Source of the DNA: Theocolax elegans
Lineage: Eukaryota > Arthropoda > Insecta > Hymenoptera > Cerocephalidae
Length of the DNA: 64,000 bases
NCBI GenBank assembly: GCA_026168455.1
Contig: CM047426.1
Span: 1,729,501-1,793,500 of the forward strand
Direction: 5' to 3'
Made by a program: the position numbers and the translations under genes. This document shows, piece after piece, positions 34,245 to 47,355 of the stretch (position 1 is the first letter of the stretch; each line of letters opens with the position of its first letter). Below the pieces are notes generated by a model, which worked only from the letters and a program-made list of their open reading frames with translations, made no database searches and was not told where the DNA came from.

Positions 34245-35814
34245 CTTGTTGTACCTGATTTTTTATTTTCGTTTTAAAAAAGTTTCGTTCTTGCATTATC
34301 CAAAAATACAATTTCGTAATGATACATCGTAAGGATACTGTGTGCAGTACATACGCGAGAAAGGGATTATAATGAGAATTTGGGATAAGTTTCATTGCCA
34401 ACCGAAATGCATATTTCAAAAATACATTTAATACTTATATACAGTATACAGAGAGAAGGAACCTTGGAAAAAAATTACAATACATTTTTGTAAATTTTGC
34501 TGAAATGTATCAATTATGGTGTCGTGAAGTGTCTATGCACTTGTAAATTTTACTATCCTAATTAACAATTTTTAGTTCAATATTTTCTAATGTAACTTTC
34601 TAATTTTTTTGTTTGTACTGTTTTATAAGCAGAAAGTTTTAAAATAATTAAATATACATTTTAGAAATGCTTATGTCAGTCTGGGATTTTGTTAGTATAG
34701 TGTAATTTTATACAGAGAGTTATAACATTATCCTGTTATACTATGATAACGTACCTAACATTTGGACAGAAATAAAAATTGTGTCCGATACTTGGACAGC
34801 AGTAATCACTGCTATTTATATAAAATAGGATAATGATACTAATACATTACAATTTTTTACGATATAAACTTTCAAATTGTATATCAAAATAATGTTAATT
34901 TAGGATTGAATTCGTTGTAATTAACATAAACTATTTTCGAAATTATGTTTCAAAATTTTACAATTTTTTTAATTTTTGTCCTCTGGTCCTAAAAATAATT
35001 GTTCATACACTTAAAATTAGGCTATAATCTATCGGAACATTAGGTTTTTTACCTTATATAGCTAAAATTTTAGATATTTAAAATTACTGTATTATTGATC
35101 ATACAGATTAAGAATTACATATTATTTATATGTAAATTAATCCAACATTAATTTTTATAAGTTAAATTTATGCATTTGTAGTCTAATTTATCATATTATA
35201 AGTACGGCTCATAATTGTTAGAAAAAATATACTAATTTTTTTACGAATTATCAAACATCCTGATTTAGGCACTTGCGAGATGACAAAATAATCAAAACGA
35301 TATTTATTGGTGATGTTCAACAATGATCATGTAATCAACAAAAAATAACTAGTATTCAAAGAGAATATGTCGAATTTAATCAAATTATTCATCAAACAAT
35401 TATAAAAATATTTGCTAGAAACTAAGAAAGATTTACAAAGAATGAACCAAACTGTAATGAATAAGTAATGGATGAACAAAATTTTAATTCAATAGTAATG
35501 GATTTACATAGTATATTTTAGTATGAAACGATAATTTTTTTTGAAGTATTTAGTAAAATATATTATTAAATTTTTCTACCACTTTCGATTTTTTTTGTAA
35601 ATATGGCAATACCGTGTATAAGGTAAAAATAAAATTAAAAATTATAATTTTTACTAACTACTTTGTAATTGTTCATTGTCTTTCTTGTGAAAATTTGTTC
35701 ATTTTCCTCTAAATATTACCATTTTCATAGTTTTTGATGAGGTAACTAATCTTTTGCATCATTACAGCAATAAGAAGAGAAAAGTCACATTTTACGTTCT
35801 CGTGACGAAAATAA
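34245..35814. other. AT-rich intergenic stretch
   Basis: Nothing supported except A/T-rich sequence. An 81-codon minus-strand frame at 34,174-34,419 runs into the duplicated promoter and is not considered a gene. Confidence 0.4.
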
Positions 35815-36890
35815 CTATTTCACCCTGATTATCTAAAAAGTCTATTTTATTAACCTCTATGAGTGGAGTAAAATTGCATTTTATTCCTTCGATCACTTTA
35901 TACCCCGTAGACCTATTTTATTCATCGTAGACTTCCTTTTTTGTTTACAACACTTACAAGGAGAGTGTCACATCTCCGGAAACGGATCTTTACCAAACTC
36001 TAGGATATTTTTACTACTATAAAAATATAAAGAAACCCAGAGTTTTAGACTCCAACGCTCTTTTTTACGATGAACATAAGCAAATAACAAAAAATTTTGC
36101 CAAAAAAACCCTTGACTTTGATCGCTTATAAATCGGAAACAAATAAATATAGGCTACCAAACTCAAATCCAGAAGTAAGCTGAGATCAATTAAGGTGGAT
36201 TAAAAGAATGCTCAAATATTTTAATTTATCGTAAGTTATGGAAAAAATAAAAAAAGAAGACAATTTGGTCAAAATATTAGCAAATCTTTTACTTCAAAAT
36301 AGTCGTTAAAATATCGTTAAATTCGTTTTTCTTTCATAACTTTTGACAGCATGTGCAACATGTGACAATCTCCTGGTTAGTTTAGACTTTTTCTACAAAT
36401 ATAAAATTAAATTTCTTACATTAAATTAAATATATTAAAAAATTTTACAATATTGATAAACTTTTAAGAAACTAAAACAAAATAAATTGTTATTGCTAGA
36501 AGTGACTTTTGAAATAATCAGGGTGAAAATTTTACATGCTCTTCGGGAGTAAAAGGCAATTATTCCCTTAAATGAATTACTGCCAAAATCTAAACCTCGA
36601 TCAGCAACTTTCATCCCGGGAGTAAATGCCTATTTTACTCCCTAACTGCATAAACAACTACTTTGTACCCTGATCATATTCGAAAAATCGGCTTTATCGT
36701 CCTCTATAAAAAAGAGTAAAATCACTTTTAATTCCCTCAATTTTTTTAAAACCAGCAAACTTATCTTAGACTCATTATGCAAAGGTAAATTGAATTTTAA
36801 AGAAAAATAAAATTAATTTGGAAACATCGACGGTTACGAAATCTTCTCTGATAAGTAAACAAACACCAATTTTACTCCCTTGGTGCATAA
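35815..36890. repeat. GGGAGTAAAAT-family repeats surrounding a fold-back element
   Basis: Words such as GGAGTAAAATTGCATTTTAT, CGGGAGTAAATGCCTATTTT and TTTTACTCCCTTGG recur on both strands here and at 0.58-1.29 kb. The central part, 35,958-36,376, is a member of the long-palindrome family. Confidence 0.5.
35958..36376. mobile_element. long-palindrome element family, internally shortened copy
   Basis: Starts AAGGAGAGTGTCACATCTCC with GGAAACGGATCTTTACCAAA and ends ATGTGACAATCTCCTGG. The second half is much shorter than in the copy at 26.25 kb, indicating internal deletion. Confidence 0.65.
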
Positions 36891-37079
36891 ATAATTATTT
36901 TCTTACTGTAATAAAGTATATATAAAATAACATTTACGGTATTGTACATCGAAGTATATTTCTATCCAAGTGTCCCTACAAGTTATAACCCAAAAACATA
37001 AAATTTATACCGTACCTAAAATTTCCCAATTCCTACTACAAGGTAATTTTATCTATTCTATTAATTTTATTTTTATTTT

Positions 37080-39317
37080 TATTTCTCCTATACATAATTT
37101 ATTTTCTATTACTCTTATTTTTTGTATTTTTTCTAATTATTCTTTACGAATCGTAATTACACTAAAATACAAATGGAAAACACCGTAGTAATATTATCTC
37201 AAATATTATATAATCTATACATAGCTGAACTTGAAAAAACGGCGAAAAGATTCATAAATACGATATACATCAAAGCGACCAATAAAACGTATAAAAACAA
37301 AACACATAATAAATAGACTTAAGTAGAAAAATAAACAATTTTTAAGGTAGGAAATAGCCAGGTCAAAAGAAAAAATAAGTAGAAAATGATATTATTTATA
37401 CGACCTATAAAATACCTTATATTATCAATAATTATTACAATAAACAATAAAACACTACCAATATTCCACATACGTCAGAAGCACCATCCAAAAAAAACGC
37501 TACTCAAATTTTCTTTAATCGGAAATACGGGAAATCATATGCATTTATATATTTACGATAATTATACAAGTCGCAACAATCGTAGCGTTATTTATTTACA
37601 CGAAATATTATAATTTACCTAGTGCGGTCCATATATTCAATTATGCACTTTACGACGATTGTCAGCTCTCGTTTTCAAAAAGGCGCATCGAAGGTCAAAT
37701 ATTAGCGCACCGTCGAGAGGAAAAAAAGAGAAAGGAACCTCAATATTAATTTACGATATATATATATATATAGTTATAATTAACCACATGTATACTCTAC
37801 TCGATATAATTTTCTTTTTTTGCGTAAATGTATTATAAAAAAGAGAATTTCGCCATTCTTATCGATGATGTTATACGATGATAGGAACGAGATGTTTGTT
37901 TATATCGTACTTTAAGTGGAAATTGGAGTAATATGAGAAAGAGAGCGGTTAACGAACGTAATAAATAATTAAGAAAATCAATTTTATTGATTGTAATATG
38001 TATATGAAAAATTTTTTGGATATTTATTGTCAACTACAGAGACTTTCTTGAGAAATAAAATGTTATTAAATCCTTTGATTTATGGAATTAATTATTAAAT
38101 ATTATATCTATAGTAAAAAAATGATTAATGAAACTCAATAATCCTACTACATTATTTTCTCCTATACATATTTTTTATTTTCTGTTACTCTTATTTTTTG
38201 TATTTTTTATTTTTTCTATTTATTCTTTACGAATCGTAATTAACACTAAAATACAAATGGAAAACATCGTAGTAATATTATCTCGAATATTATATAATCT
38301 ATATACAGCTGAACTTGAAAAAACGGCGAAAAGATTCATAAATACGATGTACATCAAAGCGACCTATAAAACGTATAAAAACAAAACACATAATAAATAG
38401 ACTTAAGTAGAAAAATAAACAATTTTTAAGGTAGGAAATAGCCAGATCAAAAGAAAAAATAAGTAGAAAATGATATTATTTATACGACCTATAAAATACC
38501 TTATATTATCAATAATTATTGCAATAAACAATAAAACACTACCAATATTCCACATCCATATGTATCTACATACGTCAGAAGCACCATCCAAAAAAAACGC
38601 TACTCAAATTTTCTTCAATCGGAAATACGGGAAATCATATGCATTTATATATTTACGATAATTATACAAGTCGCAACAATCGTAGCGTTATTTATTTACA
38701 CGAAATATTATAATTTACCTAGTGCGGTCCATATATTCAATTATGCACTTTACGACGATTGTCAGCTCTCGTTTTCAAAAAGGCGCATCGAAGGTCAAAT
38801 ATTAGCGCACCGTCGAGAGGAAAAAAAGAGAAAGGAACCTCAATATTAATTTACGATATATATATATATATATATATATATCTATATATAGTTATAATTA
38901 ACCACATGTATACTCTACTCGATATAATTTTCTTTTTTTGCGTAAATGTATTATAAAAAAGAGAATTTCGCCATTCTTATCGATGATGTTATACGATGAT
39001 AGGAAGGAGATGTTTGTTTATATCGTACTTTAAGTGGAAATTGGAGTAATATGAGAAAGAGAGCGGTTGACGAACGTAATAAATAATTAAGAAAATCAAT
39101 TTTATATTGATTGTAATATGTATATGAAAAATATTTTTTGAATCTCTAGCTACTAAAAATTGAGGTTAGGTGAGATTATTTTTTGGATATTTATTGTCAA
39201 CTACAGAGACTTTCTTGAGAAATAAAATGTTATTAAATCCTTTGATTTATGGAATTAATTATTAAATATTATATCTATAGTAAAAAAATGATTAATGAAA
39301 CTCAATAATCCTACTAA
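37080..39317. repeat. tandem duplication, two units of about 1.1 kb
   Basis: Unit 1 (about 37,080-38,153) and unit 2 (about 38,154-39,317) share order and sequence, for example AGAAAATGATATTATTTATA at 37,380 and 38,464 and GTGCGGTCCATATATTCAAT at 37,622 and 38,722. Unit 2 has a longer (TA)n tract (about 38,857-38,889), an extra ATCCATATGTATCTACATAC and an insertion of about 45 bp near 39,140. Each unit has a small GC-richer block (TTGTCAGCTCTCG ... AGCGCACCGTCGAGAGG) that might be an old promoter. No coding frame is credible. Confidence 0.85.
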
Positions 39318-39319
39318 AA

Positions 39320-40600
39320 ATATTAAGGTCTATTAAACACGGTTCTTTTGCTATTTTTATAGTCACACGATCAGATATTTTGGTTATGTTCTTATTATTA
39401 TAATATTTCTTAATCGAGTTCATTTATGAAAGTAAATATTCATTTTTATGACATGAAATTATATTGTAGTGCGATAATTCAAGAAGTCAACTCGAAGTTG
39501 AGGTTATGTACATTAATTTTTGGTTCCAAATGGTCAGTTTGTTGATAATAAATATTGAATTTAGTTGGAAAATATTCAATGATACTTAATATAACCCAAT
39601 ATAGCGCTATTACATAGAGGTTAAGTAAAACCATTTTTTTGTCAAATCGACATCCTAGTAGAAATATGTTCACTTTTAATGGTTTGGGGTTAAAATGGCT
39701 ACTTAATCATTTGTAAATATTTATTTTTCACCTATTTTTTTTTAAATTTCCTATTTATACTTAAGAAATAAATTCAATTTCTACTATGGCAATTATAGAG
39801 CAAAAGAGAAACATTTGATAAAGATTGATTTTTCTATTTAAGGAAGTAACTTTTCAATTATCAATGATACCTACCCCAATAACCCTACTAGAAATTGAGG
39901 TTAAGTTAAACCATTAATTAAATATTTCATTTATTACATAGTTAATTTCTAATATGAAAACATTTAATAAATTATTTAATTTCTACTAAAGTGGTTATTA
40001 TTCAAATGGTGGATTAGATAATAATCATCGATATGTCATAGATCACCAATTGCACACTACGATGATAAATACCTACTATAAGCATCTAAATCATTTCCAT
40101 TCCTCGCGTATTTTTTTGCGAGATATACGCATAAAGATAATTAACAATTTAATTCATAACCTAATAACCCAACTAAAAATTAAGATTATGTCAAACCATA
40201 TTTTGACTAGTACACACACTAGTCATCTCGATCATCATGCAATCACTTACTTATGTAAAATATTTTTAACTCCTTACTACCGACAATAATCACCTTCAAT
40301 CAATCACACACTTTTCTCACGCCTATTACAAATATTAATTTATTAATTTAATACTCCATCCATCACGCTCGATAAGACCTTTAAATACATGTTAAACCAT
40401 TAATTTATCACTTACGTATATGCACGATAAAAAATAACGATGAACGTTCGATATTATAATCAAAGAGACGAAACCGCTCTGTATACATTCCCTTCCCAAA
40501 AGTAAGAGAGCGAGAGAGAAAGTCAGTTGATTGATAAACCAACCCAATATTCTGACCCATAACCATAAAGAACAACCAAGCGCCACGCCGAGTCAATAAA
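39320..40600. other. AT-rich intergenic stretch before the 105-aa gene
   Basis: Contains diverged fragments of the dispersed repeat marked by CTACTAGAAATTGAGGTTA-like words (near 39,655, 39,885 and 39,985). No gene. Confidence 0.4.
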
Positions 40601-40682
40601 CAAGTTAATTTAACAATTCGACCTTCCAAGTCCAAACATAATTCCATATTATTTTTTATTCACACACACACGACACGGCGAG

Positions 40683-40720
40683 TATAAAAACTGAGGGTAC
40701 ACCCAGAAACTTCATCAGTC
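40683..40720 (+). promoter_or_regulatory. TATA/initiator core promoter of the 105-aa gene
   Basis: TATAAAAA at 40683-40690 and TCAGTC at 40715-40720. TCGACCTTCC at 40,618-40,627 is the shared upstream motif. Confidence 0.85.
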
Positions 40721-40784
40721 GACATTCGAAAGGAACAACGTAAAGAGTCGTATCCAAACTCAAATATACACATATCTAATCACC

Positions 40785-41102
40785 ATGTTGTTCAAATTCT
40801 TGGTTATCTGCGCTCTGGTGGCTTTTGCATCGGCAGCTGCTAAACCTGGCAATCTGATTGGTGCACCCATTGCTGCTCCTGGATTCGCTTATGGTGCTGG
40901 TCTTGGATATGGATATGGTGCTGGATTAGCTTATGGTGCTGGTCTTGGATATGGATATGGTGCTGGTTATGGTCTTGGATACGCTGCTCCTGCACTCGCT
41001 TATGGTGCTGGTGTTGGATATGGTGCTGGTCTAGGATATGGTGGATATGGTTTGGGATACGGCAGATTGGCTGGTGCTTATGGATATGGTGGATACTACT
41101 GA
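40785..41102 (+). CDS. secreted Gly/Tyr/Ala-rich cuticle-like protein (105 aa)
   Basis: A single exon encodes the signal peptide MLFKFLVICALVAFASAAA with cleavage expected before KPGN. A short GAPIAAPG segment follows, then a long stretch of GYGYGAGL/AYGAGLGYG repeats, and the tail GRLAGAYGYGGYY, which matches the GRLAGGYAGYGYGGYY tail of the 131-aa proteins. It is therefore a paralogue of those, with the AAPIA section reduced and the GYG section expanded. Codons are AT-ending (GGT, GCT, GGA, TAT), the opposite of the 131-aa genes. AATAAA is at 41208-41213. The likely role is a secreted structural matrix protein; no enzyme or binding motif is present. Confidence 0.88.
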   Translation: MLFKFLVICALVAFASAAAKPGNLIGAPIAAPGFAYGAGLGYGYGAGLAYGAGLGYGYGAGYGLGYAAPALAYGAGVGYGAGLGYGGYGLGYGRLAGAYGYGGYY

Positions 41103-41219
41103 AAAGATTCGTTCTGTTCAATTTCTAGTCTGTGACGATTGATCTTTTTGATACGTGATGATGTTATCCATCGCGATGTGGAATTTTACATATGATTTTT
41201 GTAATACAATAAATGAAAA

Positions 41220-42109
41220 TTATTTTTTTATGAAAATATAATGATTGTTGATGTGTTTTCTTTATTTTACCAACTGACATTGTAGTTATGATATTTTAAT
41301 TAATAATCAGATTTTTTTATGATAATTATTTAAATATTTTCTAACCTCGAAATAACAAGTAGAAATTTAAACGGTTTTTTGGTATAAATTAACCTTTTTT
41401 ATTTTAAATTGGTAGGAAATGAATATTTCTAACCTATAAATTGTGATTCCTAACCACAAAACTATAAGTAGCAATATAAAAGATTTTTTTCGGTATAGAT
41501 TAATCATCCATTGTTCAAACTCGTTAGAAAATAGGTATTTTTGACCTGCAAGTAACTAAAGCTGAACTTAAAAAGTTACCGAAGGATGTTACAAAGTAGT
41601 TAAACCTAACCTCGAAATGTTAGTATAAATAATAAAATGTTGTAAATAGCTAATTAATATCATATTTAAAAATTTAAATACAAATATAAACAATTTTTTC
41701 AAAAAATGATTATTTCTAAACAATAAATAACCGAAAGTAGTCTTAAATGATACTTTGAAATGTTATAAATACCTGATCTTAACTTCAAAATTTTAAGATA
41801 AAAATATGAACGTTTTTTTCAGTATAAATTAGCTACACTGAGAGAAAGGAATATTTGTGAGAACAAAATTATGCATTTGTTACTAAAAATTTACATTGAC
41901 TTGTAATAAAACATATATTTCTTTGATATTAACACGAAGTTCTTAACTATTAAGATTTTAGATAATTTTAGAACTGCGTTTTTGTAAAGAAATAATTCTT
42001 AACAGTTAATGAATGCAATCTTGTATATAAAACGTTACGATAATATTTAATATTAAGGGGGTTCCATACTCAATTTTTGATGATTAATTAATAAAAGAGT
42101 AGAACCGTA
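41220..42109. other. AT-rich intergenic stretch
   Basis: No gene. Repeated words (CTAACCTCGAAAT, AGTATAAATTAGC) suggest decayed copies of a dispersed element. TTAAGGGGGTTCCATACTCA at about 42,054 resembles the terminus of the TTAA element at 50,962. Confidence 0.4.
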
Positions 42110-42358
42110 TGTGAAAAAATAAAAGAAGAAGCGCCTTCGTTTATTGACAATCTAACTGTGTGCTGAATTTTAGATTTAAATATTATTGCGTTTTCGAGAA
42201 AAGTCTTACCAAAAATATCAAATTTTTTCGTTGAGGTTAGGTTTACATTTTTGGTAAGACTTTTCTCAAAAACGCAATATAATTTTAATCTGAATTTCGG
42301 CACACAGTTACTTATTATCAATAAACGAAGGCGCCTCTTCTCTTATTTTTTCACATAA
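42110..42358. repeat. palindromic MITE, about 110-bp arms
   Basis: The left arm GTGAAAAAATAAAAGAAGAA ... GTCTTACCAAAAAT is mirrored by ATTTTTGGTAAGAC ... TCTTATTTTTTCAC. The loop is about 30 bases. Confidence 0.7.
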
Positions 42359-42359
42359 T

Positions 42360-43520
42360 CATTTCACATAATCATAATATTTCACATAATACTAATAATC
42401 GCGATTGCCGATAAGGTAGGGAGGATAAATATTGACTATGGCAACCCGTTAACTCAATGTGCATATTATGTACATAAATAAAATTATATCAGATTAAATA
42501 AATATTATTAAGTAACGAAATAATGTGTATTAATAATTACGTATCAGGCATTAACAGTTAATACTTGACTTTCGTAATTTTGAACACAAAATAGGAATGA
42601 ATGAAAGTATAACTGTTAAGAACTGCCTCAAATAATACTTAACTGCAAAGAAATATTCATTTGTTCCTATTTAAGTCATCAGATCTTAACTGTTAAGAAA
42701 CGTCAGTTGACTCAAATATTCCTTTCTTTCAGTGTTCCTTCTATAAAAATCAGTATAGTAAAAGACTTCGTAACCTTAAAAGTTAACACAACGACTTACC
42801 AAACATTTTTTAATATTTTTTAACGCTTAGTATTATTTTTAAAGTATATTACGACACTGAGGACATCGAGAAAGATAAAAAGAGCACTTCCCACAACAGT
42901 TTCATACAATATTTTATGTAGCATTAGAACCTAAGAATCTGATACAAAATTAAGATTTGAAGGTTACATGCAAAAATTGGTAGCAAAGTATTATTAAAAT
43001 ATATGCTTTTCCTAATCCATAAGTTTTTATACTTATAATTATGTTTCGTAATCTATTATGTATAATATAAAATTTTAATTAATTATCAAATATTATTAAT
43101 TAAACTATTTTTTATAATAAACCGTAATTAAATGAGGCACGTATATTAATTGTTCAGTAAACATAAAAAAATTTTTTTAATGAATTTGAATTTTTACGCT
43201 TTGAGATATACCCGGTTAAAAATAGAGAGTTTACTTTGAATTCTTTTTCTTAAAATTGTGTCCCTAATCGTGATATAATACTTTTTCGTAACAGTTTATT
43301 TTTTTATAAGAGAGAGATCTTTTTAATTCTTAATTGTCTATATGGCATCGTTTAATAGAAGAAAAGTAAATGTTACTTATTACTTGAAAATTTGTGCAAC
43401 AAATTAAAAAGAATTACATATCATTTAAAAAAGTAATTAAATAACATTAATCGTTTACTTTTGTTTTTACCCCTGCTGGAAATGTGAACTAAAAATTAGG
43501 AATTAAAAGTAGTCAGTTAA
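42360..43520. other. AT-rich intergenic stretch
   Basis: No gene or repeat with defined limits was recognised. Confidence 0.4.
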
Positions 43521-43930
43521 TAGGTTAAATGAAACGCTTTTTCCCACTGCGTTCGTCCATTTAATAGATTGCCGTAACCTCCAAATATTTTGACTTCACC
43601 TTCTGGCCATACATGTACTTAAAACTCCAAATTTTTAATCAAATTGGATCGTTTACTCGAATACTAATAGTAATTTACTCTCAATTCTGCATTTAAACCA
43701 GTCATTTTAAAGTATCATTCAGATTTACAATATTTCCAATTTATTTTCCAAATCTATTTAAAGTGTTATTTAAATAGTTAGGAAATAGGTATAGTTTCGG
43801 TGTCCATTTTATCAAATAATCCGATCTTTTATGGGTTGAAACAAGGACTTAAATGAACATATCGTAATGATTAGCTGTTCTTCCATCTAAGAAATGGGCG
43901 AATTAAAGAGGAAAAAGCGTTTCATTTAAC
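43521..43930. repeat. MITE family with GAAACGCTTTTTC-type ends, copy 2
   Basis: The left end AGGTTAAATGAAACGCTTTT and the right end GAAAAAGCGTTTCATTTAAC are inverted repeats about 390 bp apart. It is related to 32,026-32,390. Confidence 0.6.
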
Positions 43931-44480
43931 AGTGGTAACAAGCTAGCAGAAGTAGCTATAAAATACGTTATGTGTGAAATACTCAGACGGTAATGTAGAA
44001 AAAAATTAACACCCATAGCTGTTTAAAAAAGGTTAAAATAAATTAAAAGAGATAAAGACATTTTAAAAACGTTTAAAAACATTTAAAAAAAATCTTAAAA
44101 AATTTAAAAACGTCTGATTTTAGACAGTCATAAATATGTTTAATTAGTATTTGTCGATGTAGAGATTAATTAGATTTGAAGTCCACTAAACTCGACATAA
44201 GAATCTTGAAAAAATAATCTTTAAAAAATTCAAAATTCGCTATTTGTCGACACAGTGATTAATAAGATTTGAATAATATATTTTTAAAAAACGTTTAATA
44301 TAATAAAAAAAATTTATATAAGAAAAAGTCCAAAGCGGCTGCCCGAAAAATATCGATATAAAAATCATAAAAATATAACCCAAAAAAATAATTAAAAATC
44401 GTTAAAAAATGTTTGTACCATATCAGGGTTGAAAAATAAAAAGAACGATCAAATTAATTTTGTATAAAAAAATGTAATAA
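43931..44480. other. A-rich intergenic stretch
   Basis: Runs of degenerate TTTAAAAACGTTTAAAAA-like words near 44,050-44,120; no gene. Confidence 0.4.
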
Positions 44481-44769
44481 TCTTTATTTCGTAACAACCA
44501 TTATTTATATTTTAAATACAGTTGCGGCCTCTACACTCTCTTGATGTAATTCCAGTAGACCAGGCACTTTTCCATTCATATAGTTTATCGTTCGAAAAAT
44601 CAAAATTCAGCAAATCATCCAGCAACGATGTGGTATATTGTGTGAAATTGTTGTGAAATCCAGTGATTACACGAGAACATCCAGTACAATAAAATAATAA
44701 AATTACTGCGATTCAAATATCTTCGGGTGTTCAATTCGTTCTATTCTCGATCGATGAGAATGTGAGTGT

Positions 44770-45024
44770 CTAGTAGAAGAAGCTGCGTCCGTAACCGTAA
44801 CCGTAAGGTCCGTAGCCGTAGCTGCGGAGTCCGGCGTATCCATAACCAAGACCCAAGGTGTTGTATCCGTACGCGTTGTAAGCCAGTGCTGGGGCGGCGT
44901 AGGTCGTGGCGATGGGGGCGGCGATGGGGGCAGCAGCGATGGGAGCAGCAGCCAGGAATCCTGGTTTGGCTTCGGCGGCAGCGAAGGCCAAGACGGCGGC
45001 GAAGACGAAGAGTTTGAAGAACAT
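44770..45024 (-). CDS. secreted AAPIAAP/GYG cuticle-like protein (84 aa), copy 1
   Basis: I choose the ATG at 45024. A longer in-frame start at 45114 would lie upstream of TATA, and the 45024 ATG begins a strong signal peptide MFFKLFVFAAVLAFAAAEA before KPGF. The mature chain is about 65 residues. It has an Ala/Pro section (AAAPIAAAPIAAPIATTY, AAPALAY), then a Tyr/Gly section (NAYGYNTLGLGYGYAGLRSY, GYGPYGYGYG), and the tail RSFFY. Two other loci (49.9 and 55.5 kb) encode the identical protein. The 3' flank (GACACTCACATTCTCATCGA) matches that of the 55.5-kb copy, not the 49.9-kb copy. A possible AATAAA lies at 44483-44488 (minus strand). The promoter differs from the other copies between TATA and initiator. 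Structural matrix role inferred. Confidence 0.88.
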   Translation of the reverse strand: MFFKLFVFAAVLAFAAAEAKPGFLAAAPIAAAPIAAPIATTYAAPALAYNAYGYNTLGLGYGYAGLRSYGYGPYGYGYGRSFFY

Positions 45025-45057
45025 GGTGCTGTGGTTGTCGTTGATTCGAGAATCGAG

Positions 45058-45094
45058 ACTGATGGTTGTATGCTCGATGTCAAACCTTTTTATA
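45058..45094 (-). promoter_or_regulatory. TATA/initiator core promoter, 84-aa copy 1
   Basis: On the minus strand TATAAAAA starts at 45094 and TCAGT at 45062, 32 bases apart. On the same strand TCGACCTTCC lies at 45,223-45,214, about 120 bases further upstream. Confidence 0.85.
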
Positions 45095-47286
45095 CCCCTC
45101 GATTTCAAAAACATATTTGAACGGAGATCCTATATGGTATAGACATCTCTTTTGTGTCCAAGGTTGTTCGGGCTCCGGTACCTAAAGCACTTCCGCAATC
45201 TACCCCGTGTGTGGGAAGGTCGATGTATGTATCTTATGGAAGTTCATCGAACGATTTCTTTTCGTACCTTTCACTTATTTTTTTAGAATTAAGAATCTTT
45301 CGTCTGGTATCGATAAATATTTATTACTTAGACGTCATAAGTGTTTCGAGATTGTTACAGGCTGTTTCTCCTACCCCAAAACGTTTTTTACAGATATAAG
45401 TTCGACGTGTAGTCGATTGCGTTCGGTGTATTAAATATGTAAAAAATTGTTATAAACTTTTTATAGGTTACATTTCCCCTGTCCCTTGTAGAAATCCAAA
45501 ACCGTTTATTTTTTATTTTATTTATTAACTCCAGACATTACAATATTTTACAATAAAAAATGTATCCTATAGTTTATTAGGTATAAATTTAACGTTTTTT
45601 ATAAGATCCTTAAAAAATTACTTGTTATTAGCTATACAATTGCTATTTTTATAACCTCAAATCATTAACAAAAGACTAGTTCTCTATCAGGGATTAATTA
45701 ACCGAATTCGTGCAAATTAACAAAAGTTACCATCAAATTTTTCTCTTCGCTCTCAATGCACATAAATAATACTACATGACTTATACAATATGACGAAATG
45801 CCACGTTATGAAATTGAACGCAGCCTACGAAATTTCTTGTATTCCAGCGCCAAGAGGACCAAAGTTTTTTATTTATGTATTTTGACCCACTCGATACGAA
45901 TTTTTAAGGGATGCTTTCCCGAGAAATGGTTTAAGAAAAATTTGTATAGTTCAATTATTCCGGGAAAAAACTGAAAATTTCCGTTATTTTAATCTTAAAA
46001 AAATATATAATATCTCTTTATTTAGAATCGAGCCGAAAGTGTGCATATATGTCGTGTAAACAATATCAAAATAAGATTGCCCAAAGTTTACAGAGTTAAA
46101 GTTGTATAAATAATTAAAAGTTATCGGTTACAAGAGCTATCACAGTCAACAGAATGAATATATATAAAATAAATAAAATAATAAAGAAATATAATAAATA
46201 AAATAAATAAAATAAATTATAATAAATGATATAAATAAGACTACTTAAATATATAAAATAAATAAATAAAAAAACCACTTACATATAAATATTTAGTTGT
46301 TATTGATGATATGGTATATTTACATCTACAGTATAATGTGATTCTTCAAAACGGGATAAAGAAATGTTTCCTCATTTTTCAGTGATATGCCCATTTGGAC
46401 GTTCTTTTTAAAATTGAATATTATAATTAAAAGTACACGACGATGCATGATCTGTGCGTTCCCGGAAGTACCCATACTTTTTTGTTCGATTAATAAAAAT
46501 TTTGCATGTACAAAAGAAGTATGTTTAAACTTTTCTAAGATATTTATTGTATTTTTTATATTATGAAAACACATCATTTAAATTTGGTTCAAATGTTTTG
46601 ACATTGTTGCACTATGATTGTTGACGATGCCCTCTCCATATACATTTATTCTTAACTTCTATATGTCGATCTGAAGGAGGCCAATAGAAGGAAAAATAAT
46701 GTATTTTTTTTTTTAAATTCAGTTATTCCCTAGTAGAAATGGAAACGATTTTTAAAGTAGAAACAAGGCATTTCTAAAAGTTCGATAGAAAATGGCTAGT
46801 TATGACCTAATCTAACCTGAAACCATTTAAAATCGTCATATTTCTACTAGGGTTGATAATGAACGATGACGATATTTTTATAATGTTCACTTCCACCCAC
46901 AACGGCAATTTACAAACCTGTTAGAGGATATTTCTCGTTGCAGCAACATTTTCCCTAACATTTCATCAACTTCTATAATAGCGTTAGATTTTTGACAAAA
47001 AAACGTTGCTATAACGTTGACACAATACACACACACACGCAATTGTGTAAGCCCACATAAATATATATACATACATACAAATTCAGGTCTAATTATATCA
47101 CCGGATCAAAAAAGAGAAAGGCGCGTGGTACACGAAATAAACACACAACGTATACCGATATAAACTCGTTCACGAAATTTAGTAACGAGGAATTCAAATG
47201 TCGTTGTTCGATTTCGACCTTGTCGAACGGGAAATCGTTGACCTTCCTCGGATCATGCGTATTTTCGTTTGGGGACCTATAATGAG

Positions 47287-47322
47287 TATAAAAAGGTGAT
47301 ACAATTTCGCAACGGCATCAGT
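47287..47322 (+). promoter_or_regulatory. core promoter of the chimeric gene copy
   Basis: TATAAAAA at 47287-47294 and TCAGT at 47318-47322. The upstream TTGACCTTCC motif (about 47,238-47,247) is retained, so transcription is probably still possible. Confidence 0.75.
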
Positions 47323-47355
47323 CTCGATTCTCGAATCAACGACAACCACAGCACC

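Noticed and set aside
44766..45142. Arg-rich and Met/Gly/Ala-rich frames opposite the 84-aa genes (also near 47.3, 49.8 and 55.5 kb)
   Set aside because: They arise automatically on the complementary strand of the repetitive coding sequence and recur wherever the gene is copied.
46135..46155. TATCACAGTCAACAG, which shares the seed of the insect miR-2/13 family (also in the duplicate unit near 48.64 kb)
   Set aside because: No complementary 5' arm forming a microRNA hairpin is visible within about 100 bases upstream.
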